Source: Actinopolyspora lacussalsi subsp. righensis (GTDB lineage: Bacteria > Actinomycetota > Actinomycetes > Mycobacteriales > Pseudonocardiaceae). Taken from it: DNA of 64,000 nt. Made by a program: the position numbers and the translations under genes. Position 1 is the stretch's first letter, and each line of letters opens with the position of its first letter. The notes under the pieces are model-generated. The model ran no database searches. It was given only the letters and a program-made list of their open reading frames with translations, and was not told the DNA's origin. Positions 16,433 to 25,700 of this stretch are shown in pieces. The stretch is taken from assembly GCF_900116555.1 (NCBI RefSeq), contig NZ_FPAT01000004.1, positions 372,001 to 436,000 of the forward strand, in the 5' to 3' direction.

Positions 16433-17804
16433 AGCCGGAAGCCCCGAGAAACGCGACGAACAACCCGACCAGCAGCGCCGCGCGCCCCCACACTCCGATC
16501 ATCACCGCCTGTGCCGCGAACGACTCGTAGACGGCGAAGGGTTGGTCGGTGTTGATCAGATACATCCAGCGGAAGAACCCGATCCCCATGGCGGCGTCGG
16601 CCAGCAGGTAGGCGATCACCCAACCGGTACGCACCGGCACGAGCACGAGGAACGGCAACAACCAGAGCGCGAACTGCGGGGAGTGCACCTTGTGCAGCAG
16701 CAGGAAGCCGCACAGCATCGCGGCCGACACCGCCACCCACGGGAAGGCCCCGCCCCGGGACCAGTGGCGCATCCCCACCGTGCAGGCCAGCGCGAACGAG
16801 GTGAGCACCAGCAGAGGGGAAAGCACCCCGACCAGGGCCTCGAACCGGTCCTCCGCCATCAGCGGTCGCAGGCCCCAGTACCAGACCGAGTTGGTGGTCA
16901 GGTCCACCGAGCGCCGCAGCTGGAACCGGAACGAGGCCGCCCACCCCTCGAAACCGATCACCGCGAACGGCAGGTTGACCAGCACGAAAGTTCCCAGTGC
17001 GGTGCCGAGCACCCCGAACGCGCCACCGATGTCGAACCGGCCGCGGCGCACCTCGGAATCACGGGCGACGGCCGCGACACGGCCATCGGCGGCATCACGG
17101 GCACCGGCAGCATCACGGGCACCGGCAGCGCCGCCGGTGAGTACGTACAGCGCCAGCGGCAGCGCGAACATCGCGGGGTAGAGCTTGCAAGCGGCGCCGA
17201 TCCCCAGCAGCACGGCCGCCAGCAGGGCCGGCCGTCGCAGCCCGGTGGCCCGGTAGCGATGGACCGCGTAGATGGCGCCCACCGAGCAGACCACGGCGGC
17301 CAGGTCCCAGTTGTGGAAGGAGTAGAGCACCAACGGCGGGCCGAGCGCCCACCACAGCGCCCGCCAGCGACTCAGCCGTCCCAGCCACCAGGCGGTGAGC
17401 AGTCCGAACGGGGCGAACAACAGCGCGGAGGCGGCCAGGAAACCCGCGTCGGTCCGCACGAACAGCGACCCCAGCCACACCAGCACCCCGATCAGCACCG
17501 GGTACTCGACGACGCTGCCGTACAGCTCCCCATCATCGGTGATCCCGCCGGTGGCGTAGGGGAAACCCATCTCGTCGAGTTCGCGCGCGTTCCACAGGTA
17601 CTGCAGGTCCGAGTAGCAGACGTAGCGGGAGCTGCGCGCCGAAACGTCGGAGCGCGAGACGCCGGACTCGTCGAACTCGGGCCCGGTGCAGCGGGCCTTG
17701 TTCGCGTACCCCAACAGCATGGTCATTCCGGTCAGCACGCACAGTGCCGCCAGGGCCAGGGCGGAGAGTCCGGCCGTTCGCCGTCTCACCGATCGGTCAC
17801 GCAC
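16362..17804 (-). CDS. Second GT87 (DUF2029) integral membrane glycosyltransferase
   Basis: A 480-residue polytopic protein with the same hallmarks as its convergent neighbour: CYSDLQYLWNARELDEMGFP in the first loop, VVEYPVLIGVLVWLG, GAACKLYPAMFALP, and LLLHKVHSPQFALWLLPF. It is probably also a polyprenyl-phosphate-sugar-dependent transferase acting on the periplasmic face. Around residue 230 there is a short soluble insertion, GAAGARDAAGARDAADGR, coded by a near-perfect 18-bp tandem repeat (about 17091-17126), probably a recent slippage event in a loop. It shares 71 bp of overlapping 3' coding sequence with the preceding gene, so the two form a head-to-head convergent paralogous pair. Confidence 0.83.
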   Translation of the reverse strand: MRDRSVRRRTAGLSALALAALCVLTGMTMLLGYANKARCTGPEFDESGVSRSDVSARSSRYVCYSDLQYLWNARELDEMGFPYATGGITDDGELYGSVVEYPVLIGVLVWLGSLFVRTDAGFLAASALLFAPFGLLTAWWLGRLSRWRALWWALGPPLVLYSFHNWDLAAVVCSVGAIYAVHRYRATGLRRPALLAAVLLGIGAACKLYPAMFALPLALYVLTGGAAGARDAAGARDAADGRVAAVARDSEVRRGRFDIGGAFGVLGTALGTFVLVNLPFAVIGFEGWAASFRFQLRRSVDLTTNSVWYWGLRPLMAEDRFEALVGVLSPLLVLTSFALACTVGMRHWSRGGAFPWVAVSAAMLCGFLLLHKVHSPQFALWLLPFLVLVPVRTGWVIAYLLADAAMGIGFFRWMYLINTDQPFAVYESFAAQAVMIGVWGRAALLVGLFVAFLGASGFRFPGSSPPRAAADRDPRPAFAE

Positions 17805-17871
17805 GCTCGCTCCCGGACAAGAATCGAGGTCCCGGTCCTCCGCGGTCGGGGAGACTCGGCCCGACCGGCGT

Positions 17872-17889
17872 CGGTTTCACGCGAAACCG
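17872..17889 (-). repeat. Variant hairpin of the GATTTC family
   Basis: Arms CGGTTTC and GAAACCG with a four-base loop lie just beyond the stop of the endonuclease IV gene and before the GT87 start. The layout equals the GATTTC/GAAATC hairpins elsewhere, with compensating changes in the stem. Confidence 0.55.
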
Positions 17890-17913
17890 CCGATGTCCCC
17901 GAGCCGAGGGAAT

Positions 17914-18672
17914 TCAACCACGGAGGTAGGCGATGTCCTCGGCCTGCCCCTCGGGGGGTGTCTCCACGACGATCGGCGCATCGGCCGTGGCACAGACCTC
18001 GCGCAGCACTTCGGGATCGATGGTGCCGGAACCGACGTTGGCGTGCCGGTCGCGCCAGGACCCGAACGGATCCCTCGAGTCGTTGAGATGCACCAGATCG
18101 AGACGCCCGGTGATGGCGCGGACCCGCTCCACGATGCCGACGAGGTCCTCACCGGCCGCGTACGCGTGGCAGGTGTCCAGGCAGAATCCCGCGCCGAACT
18201 CGCCGACCGCGTCCCAGAGCCGGGCGAGGTCGTCGAACCCGCGCGCCATGGCGTTGGCGCCGCCCGCGGTGTTCTCGATCAGCACCGGAACCTCGAAACC
18301 GCCCTCGGCGGCCTGGCGCTCGAAGAGTTTGCGCCAGTTGGCCACTCCCTCGGCCGGATCGTCGTCCTTGGTGACGTGACCACCGTGCACCACCACTCCC
18401 TCGGCCCCGACCCGCGCCGCCGCCGCGGTCTGCGAGAGCACGGACTTGCGGGAGGGGATGCGGATGCGGTTGTTCGGCGAGGCGACGTTGATCACGTAGG
18501 GCGAGTGCACGAAAACCCGCAGCTCGGACTCGCGGAGTTGTTCCTCCCACGGATGCGGTTGCGGAGCCTTCCAGCCCTGCGGATCGGAGAGGAAGAACTG
18601 CACGACCTCGGCGCCGCGTTCGCTCGCGGCGGTCAGTGGATCGTCGTCACGAACATGGGCACCGATCTGCAT
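17914..18672 (-). CDS. nfo: Endonuclease IV (AP endonuclease family 2)
   Basis: A 252-residue TIM-barrel protein. It starts MQIGAHVRDDDPLTAASERG and shows the metal-site motifs of endonuclease IV: HSPYVINVASPN, GGHVTKDD, LIENTAGG, GFCLDTCHAYAAG, LVHLNDSRDPFGSWRDRHAN and VVETPPEG. The family uses three zinc ions to cleave DNA 5' of abasic sites in base-excision repair. The protein is slightly shorter than E. coli Nfo (285 residues), as in other actinobacteria. It stands alone between a GT87 gene and a 340-bp divergent intergenic region. Confidence 0.9.
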   Translation of the reverse strand: MQIGAHVRDDDPLTAASERGAEVVQFFLSDPQGWKAPQPHPWEEQLRESELRVFVHSPYVINVASPNNRIRIPSRKSVLSQTAAAARVGAEGVVVHGGHVTKDDDPAEGVANWRKLFERQAAEGGFEVPVLIENTAGGANAMARGFDDLARLWDAVGEFGAGFCLDTCHAYAAGEDLVGIVERVRAITGRLDLVHLNDSRDPFGSWRDRHANVGSGTIDPEVLREVCATADAPIVVETPPEGQAEDIAYLRG

Positions 18673-19027
18673 ACCCCGAGCCTAGGAGTTACCCACGGAG
18701 TAAGTCGCGTGGGTGGTTCCTTGGCGGTACCTCTCGCACGGCTCTCACCGCGGCTCCGGAGACACCGAGTAGTTACCAGCGGCGCGTCGATTTCGCGAGA
18801 AATCGACGCCGCACGGTACAAACCCCGGCAGTGTCGACCGCGAGGATGGTCGGGGTTCGGCCTCCGCGAGCACGCGGCGGAGGTGATTCGAAACGGTTTC
18901 ACACTATGGCGTTACCGTGACCGTACTCACGCGTTAACCAGGGTGAGGGCTTCGATCTCCGCGAACCGCCCACCCGCGAGACGACGGCGGGCGCCCGGAG
19001 AGCGCGCACGGAGTGAGGGGTACGTGT
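18673..19027 (+). repeat. Divergent intergenic region with dispersed repeat, copy C
   Basis: No gene is seen between the divergent nfo and secreted-protein genes. From about 18703 the repeat modules GTGGGTGGT, TTGGCGGTACCTCTCGC and GGCTCTC appear, then the hairpin GCGTCGATTTC-GCGA-GAAATCGACGC at 18784-18809 (11-bp stem). After the hairpin a GTGCCGACTG-like module appears in reverse orientation, so this copy looks like two half-elements sharing one hairpin. Because the flanking genes diverge, the hairpin here cannot act as an ordinary terminator for either. Confidence 0.6.
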
Positions 19028-20032
19028 ATGAGCAGTCAGCGCGATGACCACCCGACCGGGGAATCCACTGTCGACTCCCGGAAACGGGCGCCCGCCGCGT
19101 TGCGGCGAGCCGCCGCTGCCACGGCGGCGAGCGCCGTGGTCGCGACGAGCGGGTTCCTGGGCGGCGGTGTGGCCGCCGCGGCGGATCCGGTGGTGATCGG
19201 TACCTGCACCGAGGACGTGACGAGCACCGAGTACGGGCAACCGATCGTGGTCTCCCCCCGTGCGCTGGACTCCCGGGTCAAGGACGCGGCCGGGCTGACC
19301 TTTCCGCTCGATTTCGACCGGATAGACCGGATCCACCAGCAGTTCCTGCGAACGGCGCCGATCGACATCGGCGAAGTGACAGCCGAGGAACAGCACTTCT
19401 CCGGTTCCGCGCTGGCCGACGCGCTGGCGGACCGCATCGCCGGTCTGCCCGCCGTCGAGGATCGCGGCGACACGATGAACTTCCACGTGGGCAACCTCGC
19501 GGTCACCTGCCTGGGTGGCGTGAACGTGCCGGGCCAGGCGAAGCCGGAACCGACCGAACCGAGCACCACTCCGGAGAAGCCGAACACCACCCCGCCCGCC
19601 GAATCCCCGGATCCGGGCTCCTCCGGTGACGAGCAGCGGAACCCCGACGCGCCCGGTTCCGGCAGTGGCGGTGATCCCACGACGGAACCGACCGACGACC
19701 AGCAGCGGCGGCAGGCGGGCGGGCCGGACTCGAACTACTCCCCGGGGTCCGCCGAACAAGTGGCGCCTTCCGAGTACGCTTACGTGCCGGGGTCGCTGCC
19801 GCCGTGGTCGGACAGCCGGTTCGGCGAGACGTCCGGTGGAGAACCCGCCACCGGTGACCTGCGAACCGGCGACGAGCACAACCAGCAGGACCGGGTGCGC
19901 GAAGCGGGAAGCGCGCAGGCACTGCCCACCGGTTCCGGGGAGCGCGTGGCGTTGCCGGTGCTGTTGGCCGCTGTCTCACTGGCCGGGGTGACCGCCGCGC
20001 TCATCAGGACGTGGGTGCTGCGCCGAGCCTGA
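19028..20032 (+). CDS. Secreted, C-terminally membrane-anchored protein of unknown function
   Basis: A protein of about 334 residues from ATG 19028. It has a basic N-terminus and a signal sequence (about residues 25-55, ending near GGGVAAAADPV), a globular part of about 110 residues (TCTEDVTSTEYGQPIVVSPR to VGNLAVTCLGGVNVPG) and a long Pro/Thr/Ser/Gly linker. A final hydrophobic helix, VALPVLLAAVSLAGVTAALI, is followed by RTWVLRRA. The two cysteines of the globular part could form a disulphide. The layout suggests a surface protein held by its C-terminal helix with the folded domain outside. I do not recognise the family. Confidence 0.75.
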   Translation: MSSQRDDHPTGESTVDSRKRAPAALRRAAAATAASAVVATSGFLGGGVAAAADPVVIGTCTEDVTSTEYGQPIVVSPRALDSRVKDAAGLTFPLDFDRIDRIHQQFLRTAPIDIGEVTAEEQHFSGSALADALADRIAGLPAVEDRGDTMNFHVGNLAVTCLGGVNVPGQAKPEPTEPSTTPEKPNTTPPAESPDPGSSGDEQRNPDAPGSGSGGDPTTEPTDDQQRRQAGGPDSNYSPGSAEQVAPSEYAYVPGSLPPWSDSRFGETSGGEPATGDLRTGDEHNQQDRVREAGSAQALPTGSGERVALPVLLAAVSLAGVTAALIRTWVLRRA

Positions 20033-20265
20033 TACGTCCCGCTTTCGGCCGTCCGCGCTCGCGTGGGTGGGGGAACGTTCGCGTCGTCAGGCGAGAGCAC
20101 CACTCGTCACGCGGAACCGGCACCGGACAACCGGGTGGCACTCGGGATACCCAGGTCACCGGCCGATTCGCCGGATTGCTACGCTGTGCCGGATCGCCCG
20201 GCATTGGCGACCCTCCTGCCGCGGAGAGTCCGCGGCCGTAAGTCCACAGGAGGTGAGTGGTCGTT

Positions 20266-20628
20266 ATGCGTCATTACGAGCTCATGGTCATTCTTGACCC
20301 GAGCCTGGACGAGCGGAATGTCGCCTCGTCCCTGGAGAACTACCTCAAGGTCATCCGCAACGACGGTGGCAGCATCGAGAACATCAACGTCTGGGGCCGC
20401 AACAGGCTGGCCTACGAGATCGACAAGCGCTCCGAGGGCATCTACGTCGTAGTGGATCTGAACTCCGAGTCGGCTTCGGTCAACGAGCTCGATCGCCAGC
20501 TCAACCTGAGCGAGAACGTGCTGCGCACCAAGATGCTGCGCAAGATCGTGCAGCCGCGCAAGGAGGCCCGTCTGGCCCGCGCCAGCGCCAAGGCGGCGAG
20601 CCGCGGCAAGGCCGAGACCTCTGCCTGA
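20266..20628 (+). CDS. rpsF: Ribosomal protein bS6
   Basis: A 120-residue bS6. ATG 20266 is chosen because AGGAGGTGAG lies upstream and the protein then begins [37 protein letters not shown] and an Ala/Arg-rich C-terminal tail are typical. It binds bS18 and the central domain of 16S rRNA in the 30S platform. It opens the conserved operon rpsF-ssb-rpsR-rplI. The preceding 230 bp hold the promoter region (a TACGCT -10-like element near 20178) and no gene. Confidence 0.97.
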   Translation: MRHYELMVILDPSLDERNVASSLENYLKVIRNDGGSIENINVWGRNRLAYEIDKRSEGIYVVVDLNSESASVNELDRQLNLSENVLRTKMLRKIVQPRKEARLARASAKAASRGKAETSA

Positions 20629-20688
20629 TCGCCGTGCCACGAGCTGCACAGCCATCCGACCTCAGCACAGAGACGGAGTCCACAGGCG

Positions 20689-21153
20689 ATGGCCGGTGAA
20701 ACCGTAACCACAGTGGTCGGCAACCTGACAGCCGATCCGGAACTGCGCTTCACTCCCTCCGGCGCGGCGGTGGCGAACTTCACCGTCGCGTCCACGCCGC
20801 GGTTCTACGACCGCCAGGCGGGTGAGTGGAAGGACGGCGAGGCCCTCTTCCTGCGTTGCAACATCTGGCGGCAGGCCGCGGAGAACGTCGCCGAAACGCT
20901 CACCCGGGGTATGCGCGTGGTGGTGCAGGGACGGTTGCGCCAACGCTCCTTCGAGACGAAGGAAGGCGAGAAGCGCACCGTGGTCGAGATGGAGGTCGAC
21001 GAGGTCGGCCCCTCGCTGCGCTATGCCACGGCGAAGGTCAACAAGATCAGCCGCGGCGGTGGCTCAGGTGGCGGCTCCGGTGGAGAGGATCCCTGGAGTT
21101 CGGCACCCCCGGCCGGTTCCGGCGGCGGTTTCAGCGACGAGCCACCTTTCTGA
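20689..21153 (+). CDS. ssb: Single-stranded DNA-binding protein
   Basis: A 154-residue SSB. The OB fold begins [20 protein letters not shown] and includes [18 protein letters not shown] and the [20 protein letters not shown] strand. A short Gly/Ser-rich linker leads to the acidic interaction tip ending in DEPPF. It covers single-stranded DNA during replication and recruits partner proteins through the tip. It lies 60 bp after rpsF in the usual ribosomal operon and close to dnaB. Confidence 0.96.
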   Translation: MAGETVTTVVGNLTADPELRFTPSGAAVANFTVASTPRFYDRQAGEWKDGEALFLRCNIWRQAAENVAETLTRGMRVVVQGRLRQRSFETKEGEKRTVVEMEVDEVGPSLRYATAKVNKISRGGGSGGGSGGEDPWSSAPPAGSGGGFSDEPPF

Positions 21154-21331
21154 TCCGGGCGGGACGAGCACGGTCACCCGGTGACCGGGCGAACCGTCCC
21201 GCCGTGGCCGCGGCGTTTTCGACGCCCGGGAATCGACCGGCCGTGGCCGGTGCGCCCCGGAGTCGTGCCCACCGCGCGGCCGAACCAAAAGTCCATTACG
21301 GAGTTCTCGCTCGCTTCGAAGGAGCAAGCAC

Positions 21332-21571
21332 ATGGCCAAGGCGCCCGTGCGCAAGCCGAAGAAGAAGGTCTGCGCCTTCTGTGACGACCAGAACGCACTG
21401 AGTATCGATTACAAGGACACCGGGCTGCTGCGCAAGTACATCTCGGATCGCGGCAAGATCCGGGCACGGCGTGTGACCGGCAACTGCAGTCAGCACCAGC
21501 GGGACGTCGCCATCGCGGTCAAGAACGCCCGCGAGATGGCGCTGCTGCCGTACACCTCGACCGCCCGGTAA
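21332..21571 (+). CDS. rpsR: Ribosomal protein bS18 (zinc-ribbon, C+ form)
   Basis: A 79-residue bS18 starting [20 protein letters not shown], preceded by a GAAGGAG site. The cysteines CAFC and the NCSQHQ segment give a C+ form that can hold zinc, in contrast to the zinc-free C- paralogues made during zinc limitation in actinobacteria. It pairs with bS6 on the 30S subunit. The gap of 178 bp after ssb holds no gene. Confidence 0.96.
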   Translation: MAKAPVRKPKKKVCAFCDDQNALSIDYKDTGLLRKYISDRGKIRARRVTGNCSQHQRDVAIAVKNAREMALLPYTSTAR

Positions 21572-21774
21572 AACCGGGATTCTCGCCACCGCCCCGCGCT
21601 CCCACGTGTGCACGATTCACGACGGAGACCCGGACCGTCAGGGCGCGACCTCGCTGCCCGGATTCGGGAACTCGGTCGCACGCTCGGTCACACACGGGAA
21701 AGCGGCCGGCTCTTCGGTGCCGGTCGGCGACGGGGCCGGGGTGACCTCGGTTCGGCTTTGAAAGGAGACACGCC

Positions 21775-22227
21775 GTGAAGATCATTCTGACCTCGGACGT
21801 GAGCGGTCTCGGCGCCTCGGGTGACGTTGTCGAGGTACGTGACGGCTACGCCCGTAACTACCTGCTGCCGCAGAACATGGCCATCCTGGCCACCAAGGGT
21901 GCGCAGAAGCAGGTCGAGACCATCCGTCGCTCGCAGGAGAACCGCAGGGTCCGCAACCTGGAGCACGCCCGGGAGCTGCAGGAACAGCTGCAGAACATGG
22001 GCATGGTGCGGCTTTCCAAGAAGGTTTCCAAGAAGGGCAAGCTGTTCGGTTCGATCACCGAGTCCGACGTGGTCTCGGCCGTGCGTCAGGCGGGTGGCCC
22101 CAGCCTGGACAAGCGTTCGGTGGAACTGAAGGGCAACGTCAAGTCGCTGGGCAAGATGGCCGTCGGCGTGCGGTTGCACCCCGACGTCTACGCCTCGATG
22201 CACGTCGAGGTCACCCCGGGCGGCTGA
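21775..22227 (+). CDS. rplI: Ribosomal protein bL9
   Basis: A 150-residue bL9 starting with GTG behind GAAAGGAG. The N-terminal domain MKIILTSDVSGLGASGDVVE with GYARNYLLPQ is followed by the long connecting helix and the C-terminal domain (LFGSITESDVVSAV). It binds 23S rRNA near the L1 stalk. It ends the operon and is followed by a strong hairpin. The 200-bp spacer after rpsR holds no gene. Confidence 0.96.
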   Translation: MKIILTSDVSGLGASGDVVEVRDGYARNYLLPQNMAILATKGAQKQVETIRRSQENRRVRNLEHARELQEQLQNMGMVRLSKKVSKKGKLFGSITESDVVSAVRQAGGPSLDKRSVELKGNVKSLGKMAVGVRLHPDVYASMHVEVTPGG

Positions 22228-22238
22228 ATCACTCACCG

Positions 22239-22280
22239 CGGTTCCGCGCGGCGGTGGCGTACGCAGGCCGCGCGGAACCG
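22239..22280 (+). terminator. Terminator-like hairpin after rplI
   Basis: A perfect 14-bp stem (CGGTTCCGCGCGGC with GCCGCGCGGAACCG) and 14-nt loop begins 11 bp after the rplI stop. No U-tract follows. It probably ends the rpsF-ssb-rpsR-rplI transcript and separates it from dnaB. Confidence 0.75.
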
Positions 22281-22366
22281 GCTCGGTTCCGTTCCTACAC
22301 CGTTTTTCCGCACCGGTAGCACACCGGTTGGGGACGGACGTTTCGCATCCGTCACGGACGGACAAG

Positions 22367-22520
22367 CTGTCCACAACCTGTCCACAGGGCTTTCGTTGCG
22401 AAGTGCGCTGCGAAAACAACTGCTACGACAGAGTTGTCCCCAGTTTGTCCACAACGCGCGTCGTCGGGTGGACACGTGTGTCTCATTCCGCTCGGCCAGT
22501 TGTCCCCCGACTTTTCCACA
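22367..22520 (+). promoter_or_regulatory. Cluster of DnaA-box-like 9-mers upstream of dnaB
   Basis: The actinobacterial DnaA box is TTGTCCACA. Within 154 bp, all on the plus strand, I see CTGTCCACA at 22367 and 22378, TTGTCCCCA at 22434, TTGTCCACA at 22445 (perfect), the weak TTGTCCCCC at 22500 and TTTTCCACA at 22512. The region 22281-22770 has no gene. It also holds a TAAGAT -10-like element near 22557 that could serve dnaB. Confidence 0.65.
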
Positions 22521-22770
22521 GCCCCTTCGAATCGGCTCGGTGCCGAACCGGGTCACGTAAGATGTGGGCACCTTCGAGATCACGGACATGACAGCACGCA
22601 CCCGCGACACGCCGGGGCGCGACCAACCGGGCGCTGTCGATGTCTCCGCGATTATTTGCCGCGACGACTCGTGACCCGGCGACCCCAACGGGTCGGCACG
22701 GTGACGCGTATGTCGGAACTCGGCCCGTGCCTCGGGGCCGGACTCTGCGTCCAGGAGGTGGCAGTAAGCC

Positions 22771-25700
22771 GTGGCGTTGGCTGACGAGCGCGGAGCGGAA
22801 CCGCCCCCCGACGAGAACGATGGTGACCCCGGCGCGGGCTTCGAACGGCAACCACCGCAGGACGTGGCCGCCGAGCAGTCGGTGCTCGGCGGGATGATGT
22901 TGAGCAAGGACGCCATCGCCAACGTCGTCGAGGTACTCCAGCCACAGGACTTCTACCGTCCCGCACACCACGTGATATACGAGTGCGTTCTCGATCTGTA
23001 CGGACGGGGTGAACCCGCCGACGCGGTCACGGTCTCGGCCGCGCTGGAACGGCGCAACGAGCTCGGCAAGGTCGGCGGCGGCGCCTACATCCACACGCTG
23101 CTCCGGACGGTCCCCACCGCGGCCAACGCCAACTACTACGCCGAGATCGTCTCGGAGAAGGCGGTACTGCGCAGGCTGGTCGAGGCGGGTACCAGGATCG
23201 TCCAGTACGGCTACAACGGTGCCGAGGGTGCCGCGATCGAGGAGGTCGTGGACCGCGCGCAGGCCGCTGTCTACGACGTGACCGAACGGCGCACCAGCGA
23301 GGACTACGTCGCGCTCGAAGAGCTGCTGCAGCCGACGATGGACGAGATCGACGCCATCGCCTCGCGCGGCGGCGAGTCGGAGGGGATCCCGACCGGTTTC
23401 GTGGATCTGGACGGCGTGACCAACGGGCTGCACCCGGGACAGATGATCATCGTCGCGGCGCGCCCCGGTGTTGGCAAGGCACTGGCGCTGCACACACCGC
23501 TGCCCACTCCGGAGGGCTGGACCACCATGGGCGCGGTTTCCGTGGGGGACACGCTGCTCGGCGCGGACGGCAGACCGGTCCGGGTGACCGCGGCCACCGA
23601 GGTGATGCACGGTCGCGACTGCTACGAGATCGAGTTCTCGGACGGCACGCTGGTGGTCGCCGACGAGCAGCACCAGTGGAGCCTGCGGGACGGCACCGTG
23701 TGCACCACGGCCGGACTCCGCGACAGGCTCGGTAACCGGATGGACGTCGAGCTGCCCGACCACGGGCCGTTCTCGCTGGCACAGCGGGATCTGCCGATCG
23801 CGCCCTACCTGCTGGGAGTGTGGCTGGCGGCGGGTGACAAGGCGGGCGAACTGTCCGGGGTGGCCGAGGACGTACTGGCCAACCTGGAACCGGACGGCCC
23901 GGTACGCGTGAACGACGGGGTCGTGCTCGACGAGGAAACCGCCGCCGAGTTGGCCGAGCTGGGAATTCGGCACGAGGCCGAGGTACCCGCCGAATACCTG
24001 CGCGGGAGTCAGCAGCAACGGCGCTCGCTGCTGGCGGGGCTCGCGGACGCGGCGGGCAGCGTGGGTGAGGACGGCCGCGTGCTGCTGCGAGTGCGCGAAT
24101 CCCTTTCGGTGCGGGTTCGCGAGCTCGTCCTCACCCTGGGATACCCGTGCACCGCCACCGTGGACCCGGACTCGGGCGACGAGATCACCACTCTCGTCGT
24201 CTTCGACAGCGGCGAGGACCAGATCTTCCGACGCACCGAACTCGACGACCAGCACAAGCGGAAGCGGGGCGGTGAGCGTCGCGCACGGGGGATCAGGGCC
24301 GTGCGGCGCACCGCGAGCGTCCCGGTGCGGTGCGTGGAGGTCGACTCGCCCGATCGGCTCTACCTCGCGAGCCGGTCGATGATCCCGACCCACAACTCCA
24401 CGCTCGGGCTGGACTTCGCCCGTGCCGCCTCGATCAGGAACGGGCTCGGCAGCGTCATCTTCTCGCTGGAGATGGGCCGCACCGAGATCGTGATGCGCAT
24501 GCTCTCCGCCGAGGCGCGGATCCGACTCGGCGACATGCGCGGTGGCCGGATGACCGACGAGGACTGGACCCGTCTCGCGCGCCGGATGAGCGAGATCAAC
24601 GAAGCGCCGCTGTTCATCGACGACTCGCCCAACCTGACGATGATGGAGATCCGCGCGAAGGCGCGGCGCCTGAAGCAGCGCAACGACATCGGGCTGATCG
24701 TGGTCGACTACATGCAGCTGATGACCTCGGGCAAGCGGGTCGAGTCCCGACAGCAGGAGGTCTCGGAGTTCTCCCGGAGCCTCAAGCTGCTCGCCAAGGA
24801 ACTGGAGATCCCGGTGGTGGCGATCTCGCAGCTCAACCGTGGTCCGGAACAGCGCAACGACCGCAAGCCGCAGCTGTCCGACCTGCGTGAGTCGGGCTGT
24901 CTGACCGGGGGGACACGGCTGCTGCGGGCCGACGACGGTTCGGAGATCACCTTCGACGAGCTGATGGCCGAGGGGCAGCGTCCGCTGGTGTGGTCGGTGG
25001 ACGACCGGCGACGGATGGTCGCGCGACCGATCACGAACGTGTTCAGCAGCGGCGTCAAGGAGGCGTTCCGCGTCGTGCTGGCGTCCGGTCGCGAGATCGA
25101 GGCCACCGCCAACCACCCGATGCTGACCCCGTGGGGCTGGACCCCGCTCGGCGAATTGGCCGAGGGAACCCACGTCGGGGTGCCGGGGCGGATTCCGGAA
25201 CCGCTCGGCGCGGAACCGGTCTCGGAGTCCGAAGTGGTCTCGCTGGCACGGTCGGCGCTCGACAGCGGCGACGTGCCGCGCCGGGTGTTCGCACTGCCGC
25301 GGGAGCGGCTGGCCGTCTTCCTGCGGCACATCTGGGGGATCACCGGTACGGAGACGCCGGACGCCGACGGCCTCCCGGTCGGGCAGGGGGGATGCGTGGT
25401 GACCGGCCGCGCGCTGGCCGACGGGCTCCAACTGCTGCTCTCGCGGTTCACCGTCCACTCCCGCCTACGTCGTCCCTCCCCGGAAGCGGAACCGGACCGC
25501 TGGGAGGTGCTGCTGGACGGGCTCGACAGTCGGCTGCGCTTCGCCCGTGAGATCGCCGGACCGGAGGTCGGGAACCAGGGGGTCGCGAGTCGGGAGAGCG
25601 CGAGCACGGCGCCCGCACCGGTCGCCCGAACCGGTGTGTCCTTCGAGCCGGGGGCGGTCGCCGGAGGGGTTGGCACGCTCCCCGCCGATCGGCGGGCACG

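Noticed and set aside
22367-22520. Chromosomal origin oriC
   Set aside because: DnaA-box-like sites are present, but no dnaA, dnaN or gyrase gene lies near and the number of good boxes is small. I keep it as a DnaA-responsive region only.
22483-25458. Long open frame antisense to dnaB
   Set aside because: The translation is of low-complexity shadow type (His/Arg/Gln-rich) with no domain; the DnaB frame explains the region.
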